Translations under genes and position numbers: made by a program | Notes under the pieces: generated by a model | Told to the model about the DNA's origin: nothing | Database searches by the model: none | Seen by the model: only the letters and a program-made list of their open reading frames with translations | Shown here: positions 53,301 through 63,779 of the stretch, piece by piece | Numbering within the stretch: the first letter of the stretch is position 1 | Layout of the letters: the number at the start of each line of letters is the position of its first letter | Source of the DNA: Anoplolepis gracilipes | Taxonomy: Eukaryota; Arthropoda; Insecta; Hymenoptera; Formicidae | Assembly (NCBI RefSeq): GCF_047496725.1 | Contig: NC_132972.1 | Span: 8,017,501-8,081,500, forward strand | Length of the DNA: 64,000 bases | Direction: 5' to 3'

Positions 53301-56300
53301 TGATAATTTTATACTAGTGATAAATTTTTTATTTGTGTAACAAACAATATGAGATTTCAAAAGACATTTAAAGTATCTACATAAAATTTGTCTCTCAACA
53401 TTCAAAAAAATGAAATTTCTATACATCATTTGATTGCACATTGCACATCAGTTTGTTTAATTGTTTTTATTTATACACATATATTACAGAAAATTATTTA
53501 AAAAAATTTTTGAAGGGTTAGTATAAAATTAGTTTTTTAAATTTCTTTTTTGAATTATTATTTTTCTAAATATGTAAAAATAAAAACTTAAAAATAGCAA
53601 ACGATGCATTAAAATTTAATTTTTTCGAATGTCATCAAGTTAACTTTCATGATGTTTAAAGAATATTTCAGAAAAATTTAAGACAACTTTGTATTACGTT
53701 ATCTACATGAGAATCGTGCAATTATATTTAATGCTGAACATGCGATGTAAATGTATGAGCCATCTGTCACGCGCGACCTCCGTCATTTTTCAAATATTTT
53801 CACAGTTGTCGACTGCGGCGTCCTACCAGATTTAGAGAACGGTGTTGTCACGTTACTAGAGGACAGAACCACGCACGGTGCTCTCGTGGATTATACGTGT
53901 AAAGAAAATTACACGCTAGTGGGTGACACGAGACGAAGATGCGGAGACGGTGGTATCTGGAGCGGACACCAGCCTCAATGTTTGTGTAAGTATTTTTCGC
54001 ATTTATTTCGCCATTTAGTTCAGGTTTTTCTTTACAAGTTTTAAAAATGATACTTGCGAATTAGACATTTAGTCAGTGCAAAAAGTTGCATAAAAATTAA
54101 ATACCCAATATATACACAGAGAGAAATATTTTTAATTAAATATTAATAAATTATATTTAAAAATAATGTACTAATTTTCGTAAATATGTTTTATTACAAA
54201 TAAGATCAACTGTTAATAAACCAGATTAAAATTTTTGCCATTTGTTTTTTGCACACAATGGATTTAATTATTTATAATTATTTATAATTATAAATCTCAT
54301 GTGTATATTACTGTTAATTAAAAAATAATTGCATGTTAGTTTTTAAGTAAAGAGTCGCGTTTCAGTATACTTTCTACCTTGTCATGCCGTCTGTGATTAT
54401 ACGGCTAATTACTTTTCAGTCGACTGGTGTCCCGAGCCACCGGAAGTAAACGGTGGCATCGTGACAACTACCGGAAGAAGAGTGGGTTCCACCGCCACTT
54501 ACTCCTGTCAAAATGGATTTATTTTGTTCGGTGATAATGTAAGTTCTCAGTTTTCTTTTAATTAATTGTTATATTTAAAATTATGGTTTCCGAAATTCTT
54601 TTTATTTATATACGTTAAAAATATATAATAAAAACTGAGATATATTTTATATGTGCGATCCTTTGACTGATTAAGATTCTCACGTGTAATATCGGGGGCG
54701 AATGGTCCGGCAAGACGCCACAATGTCGATTCGTCGATTGCGGGGCTCCAGCCCAGATCGAGTTCGGAACAGTCGTTCTAACTAATGGCACGACCACAGT
54801 GGGTAGTTTAGCCGTCTACACGTGTCGAGAGGATTACTGGTTGGTGGGCGAAGGAAAGCAAGAATGCACCAAAGAGGGCAAGTGGAGCCACGACACGCCA
54901 TCCTGCGAGTGTAAGAATTATTTTATAAAAATTAATTCCCCGAAAAAAATCACACAAACTTTGATTTATTAAAAGTTTGCAAAGTTTTATGCAAAAATCA
55001 ACTTTGACGTAGAAGAAAAACATCTTTCTTTATGAAAATAATAATTTTAAAAGGAAAAAAAATATTTACTATCTTTTTTTTATTAAAACATTTTTTATGA
55101 TATTCAATTCGTTATATATATTTATTATTCTTTCTATATAGTAATTACGTGTGAGGAGCCGGAAGTGCCCGCCGGAGGTTACGTGGTGGGATATGATTTC
55201 AACGTTCACAGTGTTATCGAATATCATTGCGACCTGGGTTATTTACTTCACGGCGAGGCCAGGCATTCGTGTGGCAAAGACGGACAATGGACGGGAGAGG
55301 TGCCGAGTTGCGAGTGTGAGTCAATCTCTCTCTCGTATCTCTTTCTCATCGAAATCACTCGAGTGACATAATCGCGTTATATTATACAGGAAAGGAATAT
55401 AATTTAGAATCAAGGTTGTCTCCGTTAAAGGCGTTGCAAATGAGATATATTTAGAACAGCTTATTAACTCTCAAGAAGATGTTTAAAAAAACCATATTTG
55501 AAGCATCAGATTTTTTTAAAATTTTTATTTAGATGCTTTATATACATAGATTATATTTTTCATATTTTTGTCCTATATAGAATCCTATATAGAATTATAA
55601 TTTTTTATGAAAATATAATGTGTATTTTTGTCATAACTCTCAATCATTTTTAATCGTTAGATTATGCTAATAGAATAATTATTGTGCAGATATCGATTGC
55701 AGCAAGGTTCTTCCGATTTTGAATGGCGTTGTGGATTACGCGAACGAAACGACTCATCTTGGCAGTGAAATCACATACAGTTGTACGAGAAATTACAGAT
55801 TAAATGGAGTTTCAAGAAGATATTGTCTGGACAATGGTCAATGGAGTGACGCCACTCCAAAGTGCGAAGGTATAAATGCATCAAAAAGTATCACTAAAAT
55901 AAAAATAATTAAGTAAAATTGGATGAAAAATTGCGCGATATTATAACTGAAAAGATATTTCTTCTTTTTATACAAGAGGCGTTCATAAAAGACGCAATCA
56001 CATTTATGTAAACTTTCTCGATACATTGTAAAAATTTACCCGCGAGTTTTATGAGAATCAGGATTGGTCAGAAAAACCCACTGAGTGGAAAAATAATGGT
56101 AAATTCCAATTTTTACTGTCCTAATTTTATTAGAGGAAATAAACTGACAGAAACTATAAAAATAAGTAATATGTAATACTAAAATATATTTATTTACTTT
56201 ATGCAAAAAATATTTTTGCTTTAATTAATAAATCATACTAGTTATTATAGTTTAAAACAATGAAATCAATCTAATAATAAAGTCATTTTTAATTCAAATT

Positions 56301-58366
56301 AATATGAATAATGTGAAATTTTCAAAACGAAAACTTTACACATGTAAATGTTACTAAATTTTATATTAATTTTTAATAAGAAAAATGTTATAATAATAGA
56401 ATTAAACATTTTTATTAATATAGATCTGATTCGTGTTTACTTATCATCTTCTAACAAAAAAATCAATTCACTTGATATATTGATTCCTAATTACATTCTC
56501 TTTATTACAGATTATTATTTTTGAATAAACTTAAAACAGAAAACATTTTCAATTGACGAATATTGGTAAACATGTTTTATTTTAACATTTTTAAGGAAAG
56601 ACTAGTTTTTGTCGGAAAATATCAATTTTTACTATCGGCATGGATTTTATATAAAAAAAGTGGAATTTTGCCAACCTTGATGAGAATCCCTATATGTGCC
56701 CAGATTATATCATATATTTTTTATCTCAGAGATTCGTTGTACGGAGCCTGTACTGGCAGAACACGGAATTCTTTCGGTGACCGGAAACGATCGAATGTAC
56801 GGAAGGACACTGATTCGCACAGGAACTGCGGAGAATTCTAACACGGGTGCGACTTCGTACAAGATTGGGTCCTTGGCAAAGTATAGGTGCGAGAGAGGAT
56901 ACAAGGTGATCGGAGAACCTCTGTCCACTTGCGAGGAGAACGGAAAGTGGAGCGGCGAAGTACCGCAATGCGTCTGTAAGTACCTATCTAGACACTCTAA
57001 CCATCGGAAATTGCATTCTGTCAGATCAATCAATTATACACGTGCGTAAGATTATATATAGGATAAGTAACGGTTATTGACTATTCAAAGGATTCTACAT
57101 TCTCTCTTTAAATAATCGATAAACCTTTTTTGTTAAAATAATATTTTTTAAAATAATATTTTTCGATATTATGTAAAATATATTCGTAATTTTTTTTGAC
57201 ATTTTAAAACTTTATAAATAACTAAAATATCAGATATGTGACATTTTTATTACATTCTTCTAACAGATGTTGACTGTGGCAAACCTGAACACATTCAACA
57301 CGGACGTTACTCGCTGATATCGAATGCAACGTACTATGGAGCAGCTGCACTTTATGAATGCGACGGTAATTTCGAGTTGGATGGCTTTGCCAGAAGACTG
57401 TGCCTTGAAAACGGTACCTGGAGTAGCGACACTCCTGTCTGTCGAGGTAATTTCGAAGATAATTAATTCTTTAAAAGCCTTGATATCCGAACTGTCACAT
57501 CAATGTAAAAAGATAAAAAAAATTTTATTGTTTAAATAGTGCCAAGTATTAACTTTAATCTTAGTATTCAATTGTTTTAAAGCGTAATTAATTAGGTAAA
57601 ATTAAAATATCAATCGAATAGCATTTAATTGCAACAAGATTAACTAAAGTCTACATTTACAGAAATTCGATGTAGAGATCCTGAGAAAACCGGCCTATTA
57701 TCAACGCAAGTTTCGACTCACAGTGTGGGTGGAGTGGCGCATTATAGCTGCCCACGTGGATTTTACATGGAAGGAAACGAAACTAGAGTTTGTTTGCAAA
57801 ATGGATCTTGGAGCGGCACAACGCCTGCTTGTTTCTGTAAGAGATTTCTCTAATTTATTTTGGAGATAATTTATTATTTTTAATAATAATATCGTCATAT
57901 ATTTTCGTATAAAAAATGTAATATTTTAATAATATTTTTCAAACATTTTTTAAACATTTTTTTCTTTGTTATACATATAAGAAGATAAAAAACATTCTGC
58001 GAAAATATTTCTGATCATACATTTTTATATCGATTGATAATAAGAATCTTTGTTATTGAACGAACCATTAAAAGAGTTTAAGATTCATTCGCGATAACTT
58101 TTCCAGCGGTCGATTGCAAGCATCCGGGATCGATAGAGAATGGTCGAGTGATAATAGTGAATGGATCGACGACTTACGGAGGAGCCGCGGAGTATCACTG
58201 TTTACCGCAGTATGAAAGAGTCGGCATATTTCTGAGGAAGTGCTTGGACACAGGATTTTGGAGCGGCGAGGAACCAAAATGCGAATGTAAAATATTGTGC
58301 CATATTTTTTAGAATATACCTAATATATATATTTAAAATATTTTATATAATTAAGATAAAAAAAGG

Positions 58367-58448
<82 letters not shown>

Positions 58449-59556
58449 TTATTGGATATAAAATTGATAAAACCGTAATTTATTAATTTATTATATATAT
58501 AATTAATTAATTAAGATTTTTAATAATTATATGTATATATATATATATATATAAAATTAATATTTATATGTATGTATGTATGTATGTATGTGTGTGTCTT
58601 TTCAAACTTTGTTGACTAACTTAAGTTTCTTCAAAGTATTAAAAATTATTTCATCAAGTACAACGGATAGTGAATGACTCGAAATAAGTTGTAAATTGTT
58701 ATTAATCTTAATGCTTTGAAAAAGTAAGTTTGTTTATAAAGTTGAGAAACATTCAACATATTTGATATAAAAAATATTCCTTAATCACAGTAGCTGCGAA
58801 CGAAGTAGCGGAGCCTCAAGGTGTTGGTACAAGCGTCGGCATCGGAGCTGGTGTGATTATATTTATATTAATTATCCTCGGACTAGTCTACCTTAGGTTG
58901 TAAGTATCGCCCTTTGATGTAAATCGTTTTTCTCCAATATAATTTACAAATATATTAAACCACCGATATATTGATAGGCGAAAAGCTACACCAGTGAAAA
59001 ATACCGAGAACGTCCAGGCGGCAGAAAGGAAGGAGGATCAAAATGCTGCTGTTATGTCTTACGCGACGTTAAATGACGGCACGCCCAATACTATGTACGA
59101 AAACGTCCCTGAAGATGGTCTCTACGATAATCCGTATAGTTTAGGTGGTAGCGCGTATAGGTAAGTTGCAAATGTATGTGTAAGGAATTTGCAATAAAGC
59201 GACATGATAAGTATAATGTGAGATATAAATATCTTATAATATTAATTAAAGCATTGGAATTTAATGAATGACAATTTTATTAAATTAACTTAAGTGGAAT
59301 AAAATTAATTATTTACAAATATCCGTTCGAAAAATGTATGAAAAAATAATGTACTGAACAAATAAAGATGTAAAATTTTTTTTTTAATTTTAAGATAAAT
59401 AGAAACAATGTTATATTACTCTATCTGATAAATTGATGTGTTCGCAACAGATACAACGGTCAGCCGAGAAGAACATATGGTAGATCTGGACATTACGAGG
59501 CCGAACCGGTTCCTAACAGAAACGGAATAACTATCAACGGTGTGTCTGTGCGATAG
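26046..59556 (+). CDS. fw: Furrowed-like selectin: F-type lectin, C-type lectin, 11 sushi domains, TM receptor; 22 exons
   Basis: Coding exons: 26046-26097, 41621-41738, 45687-45745, 48313-48522, 48836-48931, 49183-49305, 49560-49723, 51550-51676, 52514-52663, 52842-53018, 53806-53985, 54420-54538, 54676-54910, 55142-55315, 55690-55869, 56730-56975, 57267-57446, 57663-57836, 58107-58286, 58791-58899, 58978-59160, 59451-59556. All phases join, totalling 3342 nt (1113 residues plus TAG). Domain order is signal peptide, sushi, F-type lectin, C-type lectin, ten sushi, transmembrane helix and ~95-residue cytoplasmic tail. That order matches my knowledge of Drosophila Furrowed, a selectin-like adhesion protein needed in eye and bristle development and reported to stabilise Frizzled in planar polarity. 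Many N-glycosylation sequons are present. Nearly all borders are phase 1, typical of shuffled extracellular modules. The weakest part is the link from the signal exon across a 15.5-kb GC-AG intron. Confidence 0.9.
26356..27021. mobile_element. piggyBac-like MITE with TTAA duplication
   Basis: The element starts CCCTTTGAGTCAC and ends GTGACTCAAAGGG, an exact 13-bp terminal inverted repeat, and is flanked on both sides by TTAA (26352-26355 and 27022-27025). TTAA target duplication and CCC ends are characteristic of piggyBac. It is 666 bp with no transposase frame, so non-autonomous. An inner inverted repeat pairs GGATCCAATATGGC with GCCATATTGGATCC. Confidence 0.9.
29766..29975. repeat. Minisatellite of TTTGTAGCAACAATTTTCCAGC-like units
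   Basis: Units of roughly 24 bases (AATTTTGTAGCAACAATTTT) repeat about six times. A longer segment with GAAATTGTGCTCGC recurs about 80 bases apart, near 29780 and 29860, so there is a second-order period. Confidence 0.75.
31099..31741. repeat. Repeat family B, copy 2
   Basis: A 643-bp copy, same orientation, of the element at 9930-10572, inside fw intron 1. It starts AGGAGTTTACAT (two mismatches) and ends ATGCAAACTCCC. There are small indels in the core and about 20 extra bases around 31350 offset by losses elsewhere. Confidence 0.8.
32055..32101. repeat. (AT)n microsatellite
   Basis: About 47 bases of AT repeats, followed by further (AT)n and (GT)n at about 32155-32190. Confidence 0.9.
36190..36602. 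repeat. Repeat family A, copy 2
   Basis: Direct-orientation copy of 478-890 in fw intron 1. It differs by a 7-base deletion after CGAAGAATT, a ~6-base insertion near its start and a few substitutions. High similarity suggests recent spread. Confidence 0.8.
40353..40431. repeat. (CT)n microsatellite
   Basis: About 78 bases of CT repeats with one TTT break, in fw intron 1 about 1.2 kb before exon 2. Confidence 0.95.
41621..45745 (+). CDS. fw: fw exons 2-3: first sushi (CCP) domain
   Basis: Exons 41621-41738 and 45687-45745 (phase 2 intron of 3.9 kb) encode one complete sushi module. The four cysteines lie in KCGHP, KYTCDAGYELFG, SLTC and LPFC, with the conserved Trp in GKWQGDLPFC. This single sushi precedes the lectin domains, as in Furrowed. 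The intron carries a decayed inverted repeat at about 44075-45320. Confidence 0.9.
44075..45320. repeat. Decayed inverted and direct repeat in fw intron
   Basis: The block at about 44075-44190 (AAGAAGTAAAGCGAGGGGAA) is inverted relative to about 44540-44640 (contains CTTGCTTTACTTCTTTTTC). A third block at about 45165-45280 repeats the TTCTCCTAGT...AAAACTAATC region of 44615-44690 in direct orientation. Divergence is high, so this is an old element. Confidence 0.55.
45824..46340. mobile_element. hAT-like MITE with 8-bp target duplication
   Basis: Ends are TAGGGCTGCC and its reverse complement GGCAGCCCTA. The element is flanked by CACTAGTA on both sides (45816-45823 and 46341-46348). An 8-bp duplication with TAGGG-type short ends fits the hAT superfamily. 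It is 517 bp, has no transposase, and carries a run of 15 C at 46277-46291. It lies in the fw intron between the first sushi and the F-type lectin exons. Confidence 0.88.
47300..47382. repeat. (CT)n microsatellite
   Basis: Two CT runs separated by CCCACCC, in fw intron 3. Confidence 0.95.
47542..48182. mobile_element. Large inverted-repeat element with CCCAGGTA ends
   Basis: A 641-bp element in the same fw intron. It begins CCCAGGTAACAAGCACATGT and ends as the reverse complement of CCCAGGTAGCAAGTACACGA. It is flanked by AA on both sides. ACGTCA/TGACGTC words recur through it, and the centre is a 133-bp hairpin (47867-47999). Its ends resemble those of the 100-bp MITE at 16126 and 60152, but the interior differs. 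Confidence 0.8.
48313..49305 (+). CDS. fw: fw exons 4-6: F-type lectin (fucolectin tachylectin-pentraxin) domain
   Basis: Exons 48313-48522, 48836-48931 and 49183-49305 encode an F-type lectin fold. Diagnostic parts are NVGFRKPANQSTTVRGGNA at the start, PWWRVDLLKSYSV in the middle, RVTTRGCCG at the binding loop, EIRVGNSS, and a final SLSLCEVEIFA strand. F-type lectins usually bind L-fucose through His, Arg and Arg in HX26RGDCCGER-like context. Here the His position is Glu, the loop is RGCCG without Asp, and the second Arg is absent. The fold should be kept but canonical fucose binding is doubtful. Confidence 0.88.
49560..52663 (+). CDS. fw: fw exons 7-9: C-type lectin domain
   Basis: Exons 49560-49723, 51550-51676 and 52514-52663. 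Hallmarks are CYEFIVKKGGSFQEARNYC, the GGDLVHGF strand, VWIGAQ (the WIGL position), WRWVDG, then KDQPNNYNGEQNC, WLWNDVGCN and HWICQ. The calcium-site triplet is QPN followed by WND, so calcium binding is plausible; sugar preference cannot be read from QPN, which lies between the EPN (mannose) and QPD (galactose) types. The first intron of the domain contains a 1.5-kb fold-back element. A poly-A run (52746-52770) lies just after the last exon. Confidence 0.9.
49969..51481. mobile_element. 1.5-kb fold-back element with a nested insertion
   Basis: The outer arms begin GTATGAAGTTAGCA and end TGCGAACTTCATAC. They share repeated GTTCTAGA/TCTAGAAC words (left about 49969-50190, right about 51250-51481). 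The inner arms pair about 50917-51063 with 51113-51245. The segment 50190-50917 interrupts only the left arm and has its own inverted ends with GACGTCA. The whole sits in the 1826-base fw intron splitting the C-type lectin domain. No coding frame. Confidence 0.75.
52262..52354. repeat. Short hairpin element in fw intron
   Basis: TAGTGACAACATTTT at 52264-52278 pairs with AAAATGTTGTCACT near 52336-52350 around an AT-rich loop. A 90-bp MITE-like hairpin with no coding capacity. Confidence 0.6.
52842..58286 (+). CDS. fw: fw exons 10-19: ten sushi (CCP) domains
   Basis: Exons 52842-53018, 53806-53985, 54420-54538 with 54676-54910, 55142-55315, 55690-55869, 56730-56975, 57267-57446, 57663-57836 and 58107-58286. 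Each module has four Cys, a Tyr-x-Cys after the central strand and a Trp-Ser-Gly or similar before the last Cys (for example GFWSGGVPTC, GIWSGHQPQC, GKWSHDTPSC, GTWSSDTPVC). Most modules are one exon in phase 1-1. The exception is that the 4th sushi of the protein is split in phase 0, and its second half shares exon 54676-54910 with the 5th. The 8th (exon 56730-56975) is longer than its neighbours by about 22 residues. Confidence 0.92.
58371..58442. repeat. (AT)n microsatellite
   Basis: About 72 bases of AT dinucleotides in the fw intron before the transmembrane exon. A (TATG)n run follows near 58568-58592. Confidence 0.95.
58791..59556 (+). CDS. fw: fw exons 20-22: transmembrane helix and cytoplasmic tail
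   Basis: Exon 58791-58899 has a short stalk then VGIGAGVIIFILIILGLVYL, a single transmembrane helix followed by Arg/Lys. Exons 58978-59160 and 59451-59556 give a ~95-residue tail with SYATL, MYENV, LYDNP and NPYSL, several Arg-rich turns and a C-terminus NGVSVR. The stop TAG is at 59554-59556. The tyrosine motifs suggest phosphorylation-dependent binding, which is inference. Confidence 0.88.
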
Positions 59557-59955
59557 CTTGAGGTTCCATCAGCCCTCTTCATTTTCATCGAGAATCGTGC
59601 ACGATTGCTAACGATCTCGAGAAATCTCGTTCACGAGATGATATTTTATGTACAGAAAATGCCGAAGAACTTGTTATCGTTATTTATATATTATCGCCCA
59701 TCGTGGGTGCGACAATTCATGTAAATAATTTTCGCGAGAGAATGTATAAAAGGACGAGCGTGAAAGATTTGAAAAGGATTGTATGTTGATGACGCTCGTT
59801 CTTTCGAGAAGATTTCTTCTCCGAGGATCAAATATGTGTGTACGATTCTGTATATACGGTGTATTGATCGTTTAGATTATTAGATTATTATATATAGGCT
59901 TGTTTAGCGTAAGTTTATGATCGTGCGTAAATAAAGAAACCAATGCCCTTAACAT
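59557..59955 (+). other. fw: fw 3' UTR with poly(A) signal
   Basis: Sequence after the fw stop keeps a higher GC content than the next spacer, up to an AATAAA hexamer at 59930-59935. Cleavage is expected within ~30 bases after it. No other long frame is present. Confidence 0.65.
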
Positions 59956-61486
59956 CTACTTGACACTTCATCATATTATTTTGATCTTTTACTCTTTCAG
60001 AATAACAGAAAATCAAGATAATAAATAAATTTTTTATTTATATTAATTTAAATGTTACTTAATATAATAAATTTTTAATAATTATATATAAAATATTCCG
60101 ATAAAGTGTTTTATTTATTCTGAGATATCTCTCTCAAATATAAGATAACTTCTCAGGTAGCACTGTTCGTTTTATAAACGTTTTATAAACGTATCTAATA
60201 CGAAAAGATTCGTTTAGAAAACGTTATAAAACGTTTATTAAACGAACATGTGCTACTTGGGTTATACCGGCATAATGCAAGAATGTAATTATTGAAAATA
60301 ATTTAAATTTTATAGCCGCTAAAAAACAATATATAATTAAAGTTTTTACGTGTGTAAATGTAAAGTTAGCTTGAAAATTTTTTAAGTAAGTATAAGCACC
60401 TGTTTCTAAATAAACTGGCAATTAATAACTTATTTCTACACAGTTAATAACAATTACTTTCATATTCATTGCTTTGACAATTGTTTAATAATTATCGTGA
60501 AATATGCACTGACAAAGAGAATAAGAAACAGAAGTTATATATTATATAAATCCAATAAATCATTTTAATTTTTTGCAAATAATATATATTAAATATTGAC
60601 AAGACTGATTTGATAAACGGCAAAAACATTTTATTCCCTGTAATTAAAATAATAGTAATTTTCTTTATCGCAGAAATTTCATATAAATAAATTTTTCTAA
60701 TATCAACTACTTCTTTAAAAATCGTTTTCTCAGTTTTTATTAATTATAGGAATTGAATTAAGATGGAAATTGCAGTTTTTTTTGTTGCCATTACGAAAGA
60801 TTACAAAGTGATAAATGCAATGTATTAGTCTCTTTCATGTCCTTATATGGTTGTGAGTCAGTACAAGACGTTAATCCATGTATGGAAGCGATTCCCAGTT
60901 CAGGGCTGTAATTACTCATAAATATTATCTTTCCAAAAATTTTAAAATTAAATATGTGTTTTATATTTATTTATTTAAACTATATATTTGTAAAATATTG
61001 CTAATATGTAAATACTGTTTTCAATAATTATTTCTCATAATTACATTTTATTATCTTACTATCTTTCGTTATACTAATTTTTTAATATTCTATATTAAGT
61101 CTCTGCTTGTAAAAATCTCAAATTAAAATTTCAATTTTTTTTAATTTTTAATTTTAAATATATAGCAACTTTGAAAAAAGTTTTTTTATTATACTAATCT
61201 CATTATTTGTTTGTAATATCTAAATATATATATTATATATAAATATATAAATTATTATTGTCGTGACTATTTTGTTAATAGAACAATCTATAATGGAATA
61301 AAATAGTTATCATTAAAAAATATTTTTTAGACAAAGGATCAAAGTACAGTCCTGATCGGCTATTGGCAATGGCCTGAATTTTTCTCCATTCGCGGGCCTA
61401 TTCACCTATCTTCCAGCAGATGGTGCTGATGCTGGTTGGTCGGGTGTGGTGAATGACCATAGAGTGACGCGTAACGTGACTCATGG
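59956..61486. other. Spacer between fw and sqh
   Basis: AT-rich, with the palindromic MITE copy at 60152-60261. GC rises at about 61355-61486, immediately before the sqh first exon, where the promoter is expected. No coding frame. Confidence 0.5.
60152..60261. mobile_element. Short palindromic MITE, copy 2 (CCCAGGTAGCAC ends)
   Basis: A 110-bp second copy of the palindrome at 16126-16225, in the spacer between fw and sqh. It starts CTCAGGTAGCACTGTTCG (one mismatch in the outer end) and ends GTGCTACTTGGG. It is flanked by TT on both sides. The core differs by a few substitutions and a short insertion. Confidence 0.8.
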
Positions 61487-61569
61487 TCAGTGTTCATCGT
61501 GAAGTTTCGATCTGTTCTACTTTCCAGTTTTCAGACGTTTTCTGAGCTATTATTTATCATTGTTCACCG
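61487..61569 (+). promoter_or_regulatory. sqh: sqh initiator and noncoding first exon
   Basis: TCAGT at 61487-61491 matches the arthropod initiator. About 80 bases on, TTCACCGA is followed by GTAAGTATG, a strong donor with exon end at 61569. The acceptor would be TTTTAG just before 63244. The start site is inferred. Confidence 0.55.
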
Positions 61570-63252
61570 AGTAAGTATGCATTGATCTTTCTCCTTTAAA
61601 TCAGACGAATAATCGAACTATCGAGCAAAATAGTACTCTTTCCTGAACGCAGTTCCAGCACGTGAATCCGACAGTTTGACAGTAAACTTTATTCTCGAAA
61701 GAGCCGCCATTGTCATTCAGTAACATTTTGAACAATTTAAGTTGTGGTTAATTAAAACTTAGAGAGATTGCTATTCTTTATGAAAAGGCATAAGGTGTAA
61801 ACAGAATATTTCTTGGTTAGGTTATGTATTTACATATGCGATCTGGAAGAAATGGACCAACATTGCGAGCGTGCGCAGTGACGTAGATAGTAAAGAGCAT
61901 CATGGTGTAGTCAGAATCAAAACTATTGTATTAATTTTAGTACTTATTATACTTTTATACTAAAAATTGAAATAAATTTATTGAAGTAAATTGATTAGGA
62001 ACAAAAAAATCTATTGCAAATATTAAAATAAATTTATTCCAACTCAATTTGTAGTATACTAAAATGTCCATTAGACTGATTTTGACAGCACTGAGTGCGA
62101 AAAAAATTCGAAGGGAAAGTAGGACGATTTAAAAGAGATGAGTAAACGTGTATAAGTAAAAATTACTATAGAATTCGTGACATATACTTTTAAGGAAAAT
62201 TCCATCTATTTTTTTCAAATTAGATGTATATTTTTTATAAATATTAAATATAGAAGACAATGTTTGAAATCTCTTTTTAGAGTGTACGAAGAAAGTTTAT
62301 AACACGGAACAAATATTTTATATAGGTAAACAATATCATTTAATGTAAAAGAGAGAGAAAGCATTATTATAAAAAAATTAGAATATTTAAAAGAATGTTT
62401 AAAAAAGTAAATTATAATTCGAACATTTCGATTTTTTTTATTCAATCCTTTTAAACTTTTTTAAGCAAATATATTTTTAAACTGCATATTTGCTAAAATT
62501 GAACAAGAAATTGATGGCTGATAAAAGCAATATTATAACGATGGAACAAGTTGTATATAAAACAGGAGACGTTTGAGTACACAAAGAGAGTAACGACCTC
62601 TCAACTGTCTCAACCAAGAATTATTTTTATATCCTAATTTCGGTCACGTCGCGCCGGGATATCGTGAATTGATTACTTAAAATAAACGCCAATGGCGATG
62701 GTAACTTGAAAGCTCGAACTGTCTCATGTTTGTTTAAAAAGAATGTGTCTTTGTTTCGCTAAAATTTCGAATTTATAGGGAAAGAAGTCACAGTTAGATT
62801 AGGTTTATTTTTCAAACAAACAGTTTCTACAAAATATATGTTCTATAAATAAATTGCGTCAAGTATTGTTTCTTCGAATGTATTAGACATATTAAATATT
62901 ATAATATAAAATATTTAATATCCTAGATATCTAGCAATAAACTTTCGATTATTTCAAACTATTGTTAAAAAAAGAAACAAAATTTGATATTTATTAAAGA
63001 ATTCATAATTTTAGCAGAAATATTTCTCAGATTATTTAATATTCAAATGTGTTCCTGTTTTCTTAAGATATAATATTTTTAATATTAATATACAATATTA
63101 ATGTAATTATAATATTTTTTAAATATCTATAATTAAAATTTGTTAAAATAGGAAAGTTTAAAAAATGCTATAGTTGTTTTTTAATTTATTAGATTTAATG
63201 AAATTATTCAGAAGCATGATTAAAATTGAATTCTTGTTTTAGTAGGTGCAAA

Positions 63253-63779
63253 ATGTCTTCCCGTAAAACTGCAGGACGTCGTGCGACCACGAAGAAACGA
63301 GCTCAACGCGCGACGTCAAATGTCTTCGCGATGTTTGACCAAGCGCAAATCGCGGAATTCAAGGAAGCTTTTAACATGATCGACCAGAATCACGATGGAT
63401 TTATTGACAAGGAGGATTTGCATGACATGCTTGCTTCTCTGGGTAAGCAAATGTAGAAAATTCAATATCTTTTTGCATGGTTTATATACGCAAAATTACT
63501 ACCTCTTTTTAAATTGAAATAAGATATGTGGATGAAATGAAAAGAAAATTAATTAACTTTTATAGGTAAAAATCCTACTGATGACTATTTGGAGGCAATG
63601 ATGAACGAAGCACCTGGACCTATCAACTTTACAATGTTCTTGACATTGTTCGGAGAGAGATTACAAGGGACTGATCCTGAAGATGTGATTAAGAATGCCT
63701 TTGGTTGTTTTGATGAAGAAAATTCCGGTCACATAAATGAGGAACGCCTTCGTGAATTGCTGACAACAATGGGTGACAG
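63253..63779 (+). CDS. sqh: Spaghetti squash: non-muscle myosin II regulatory light chain (5' part)
   Basis: Coding exons 63253-63442 and 63566-63779 (phase 1 junction). The second ends in phase 2 at a GTAATA donor, so the remaining C-terminus lies outside the window; 134 residues are visible. The start ATG follows a TTTTAG acceptor and opens MSSRKTAGRRATTKK. The basic head contains RAQRATSNVFAMF, where the adjacent Thr-Ser is the kinase site that activates myosin II. The first EF-hand has DQNHDGFIDKED with intact calcium ligands; the next region has NEAPGPINFTMFLTLFGERL and then FDEENSGHINEE. This protein binds non-muscle myosin heavy chain and controls actomyosin contraction in cytokinesis and epithelial shape change. 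Confidence 0.96.
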
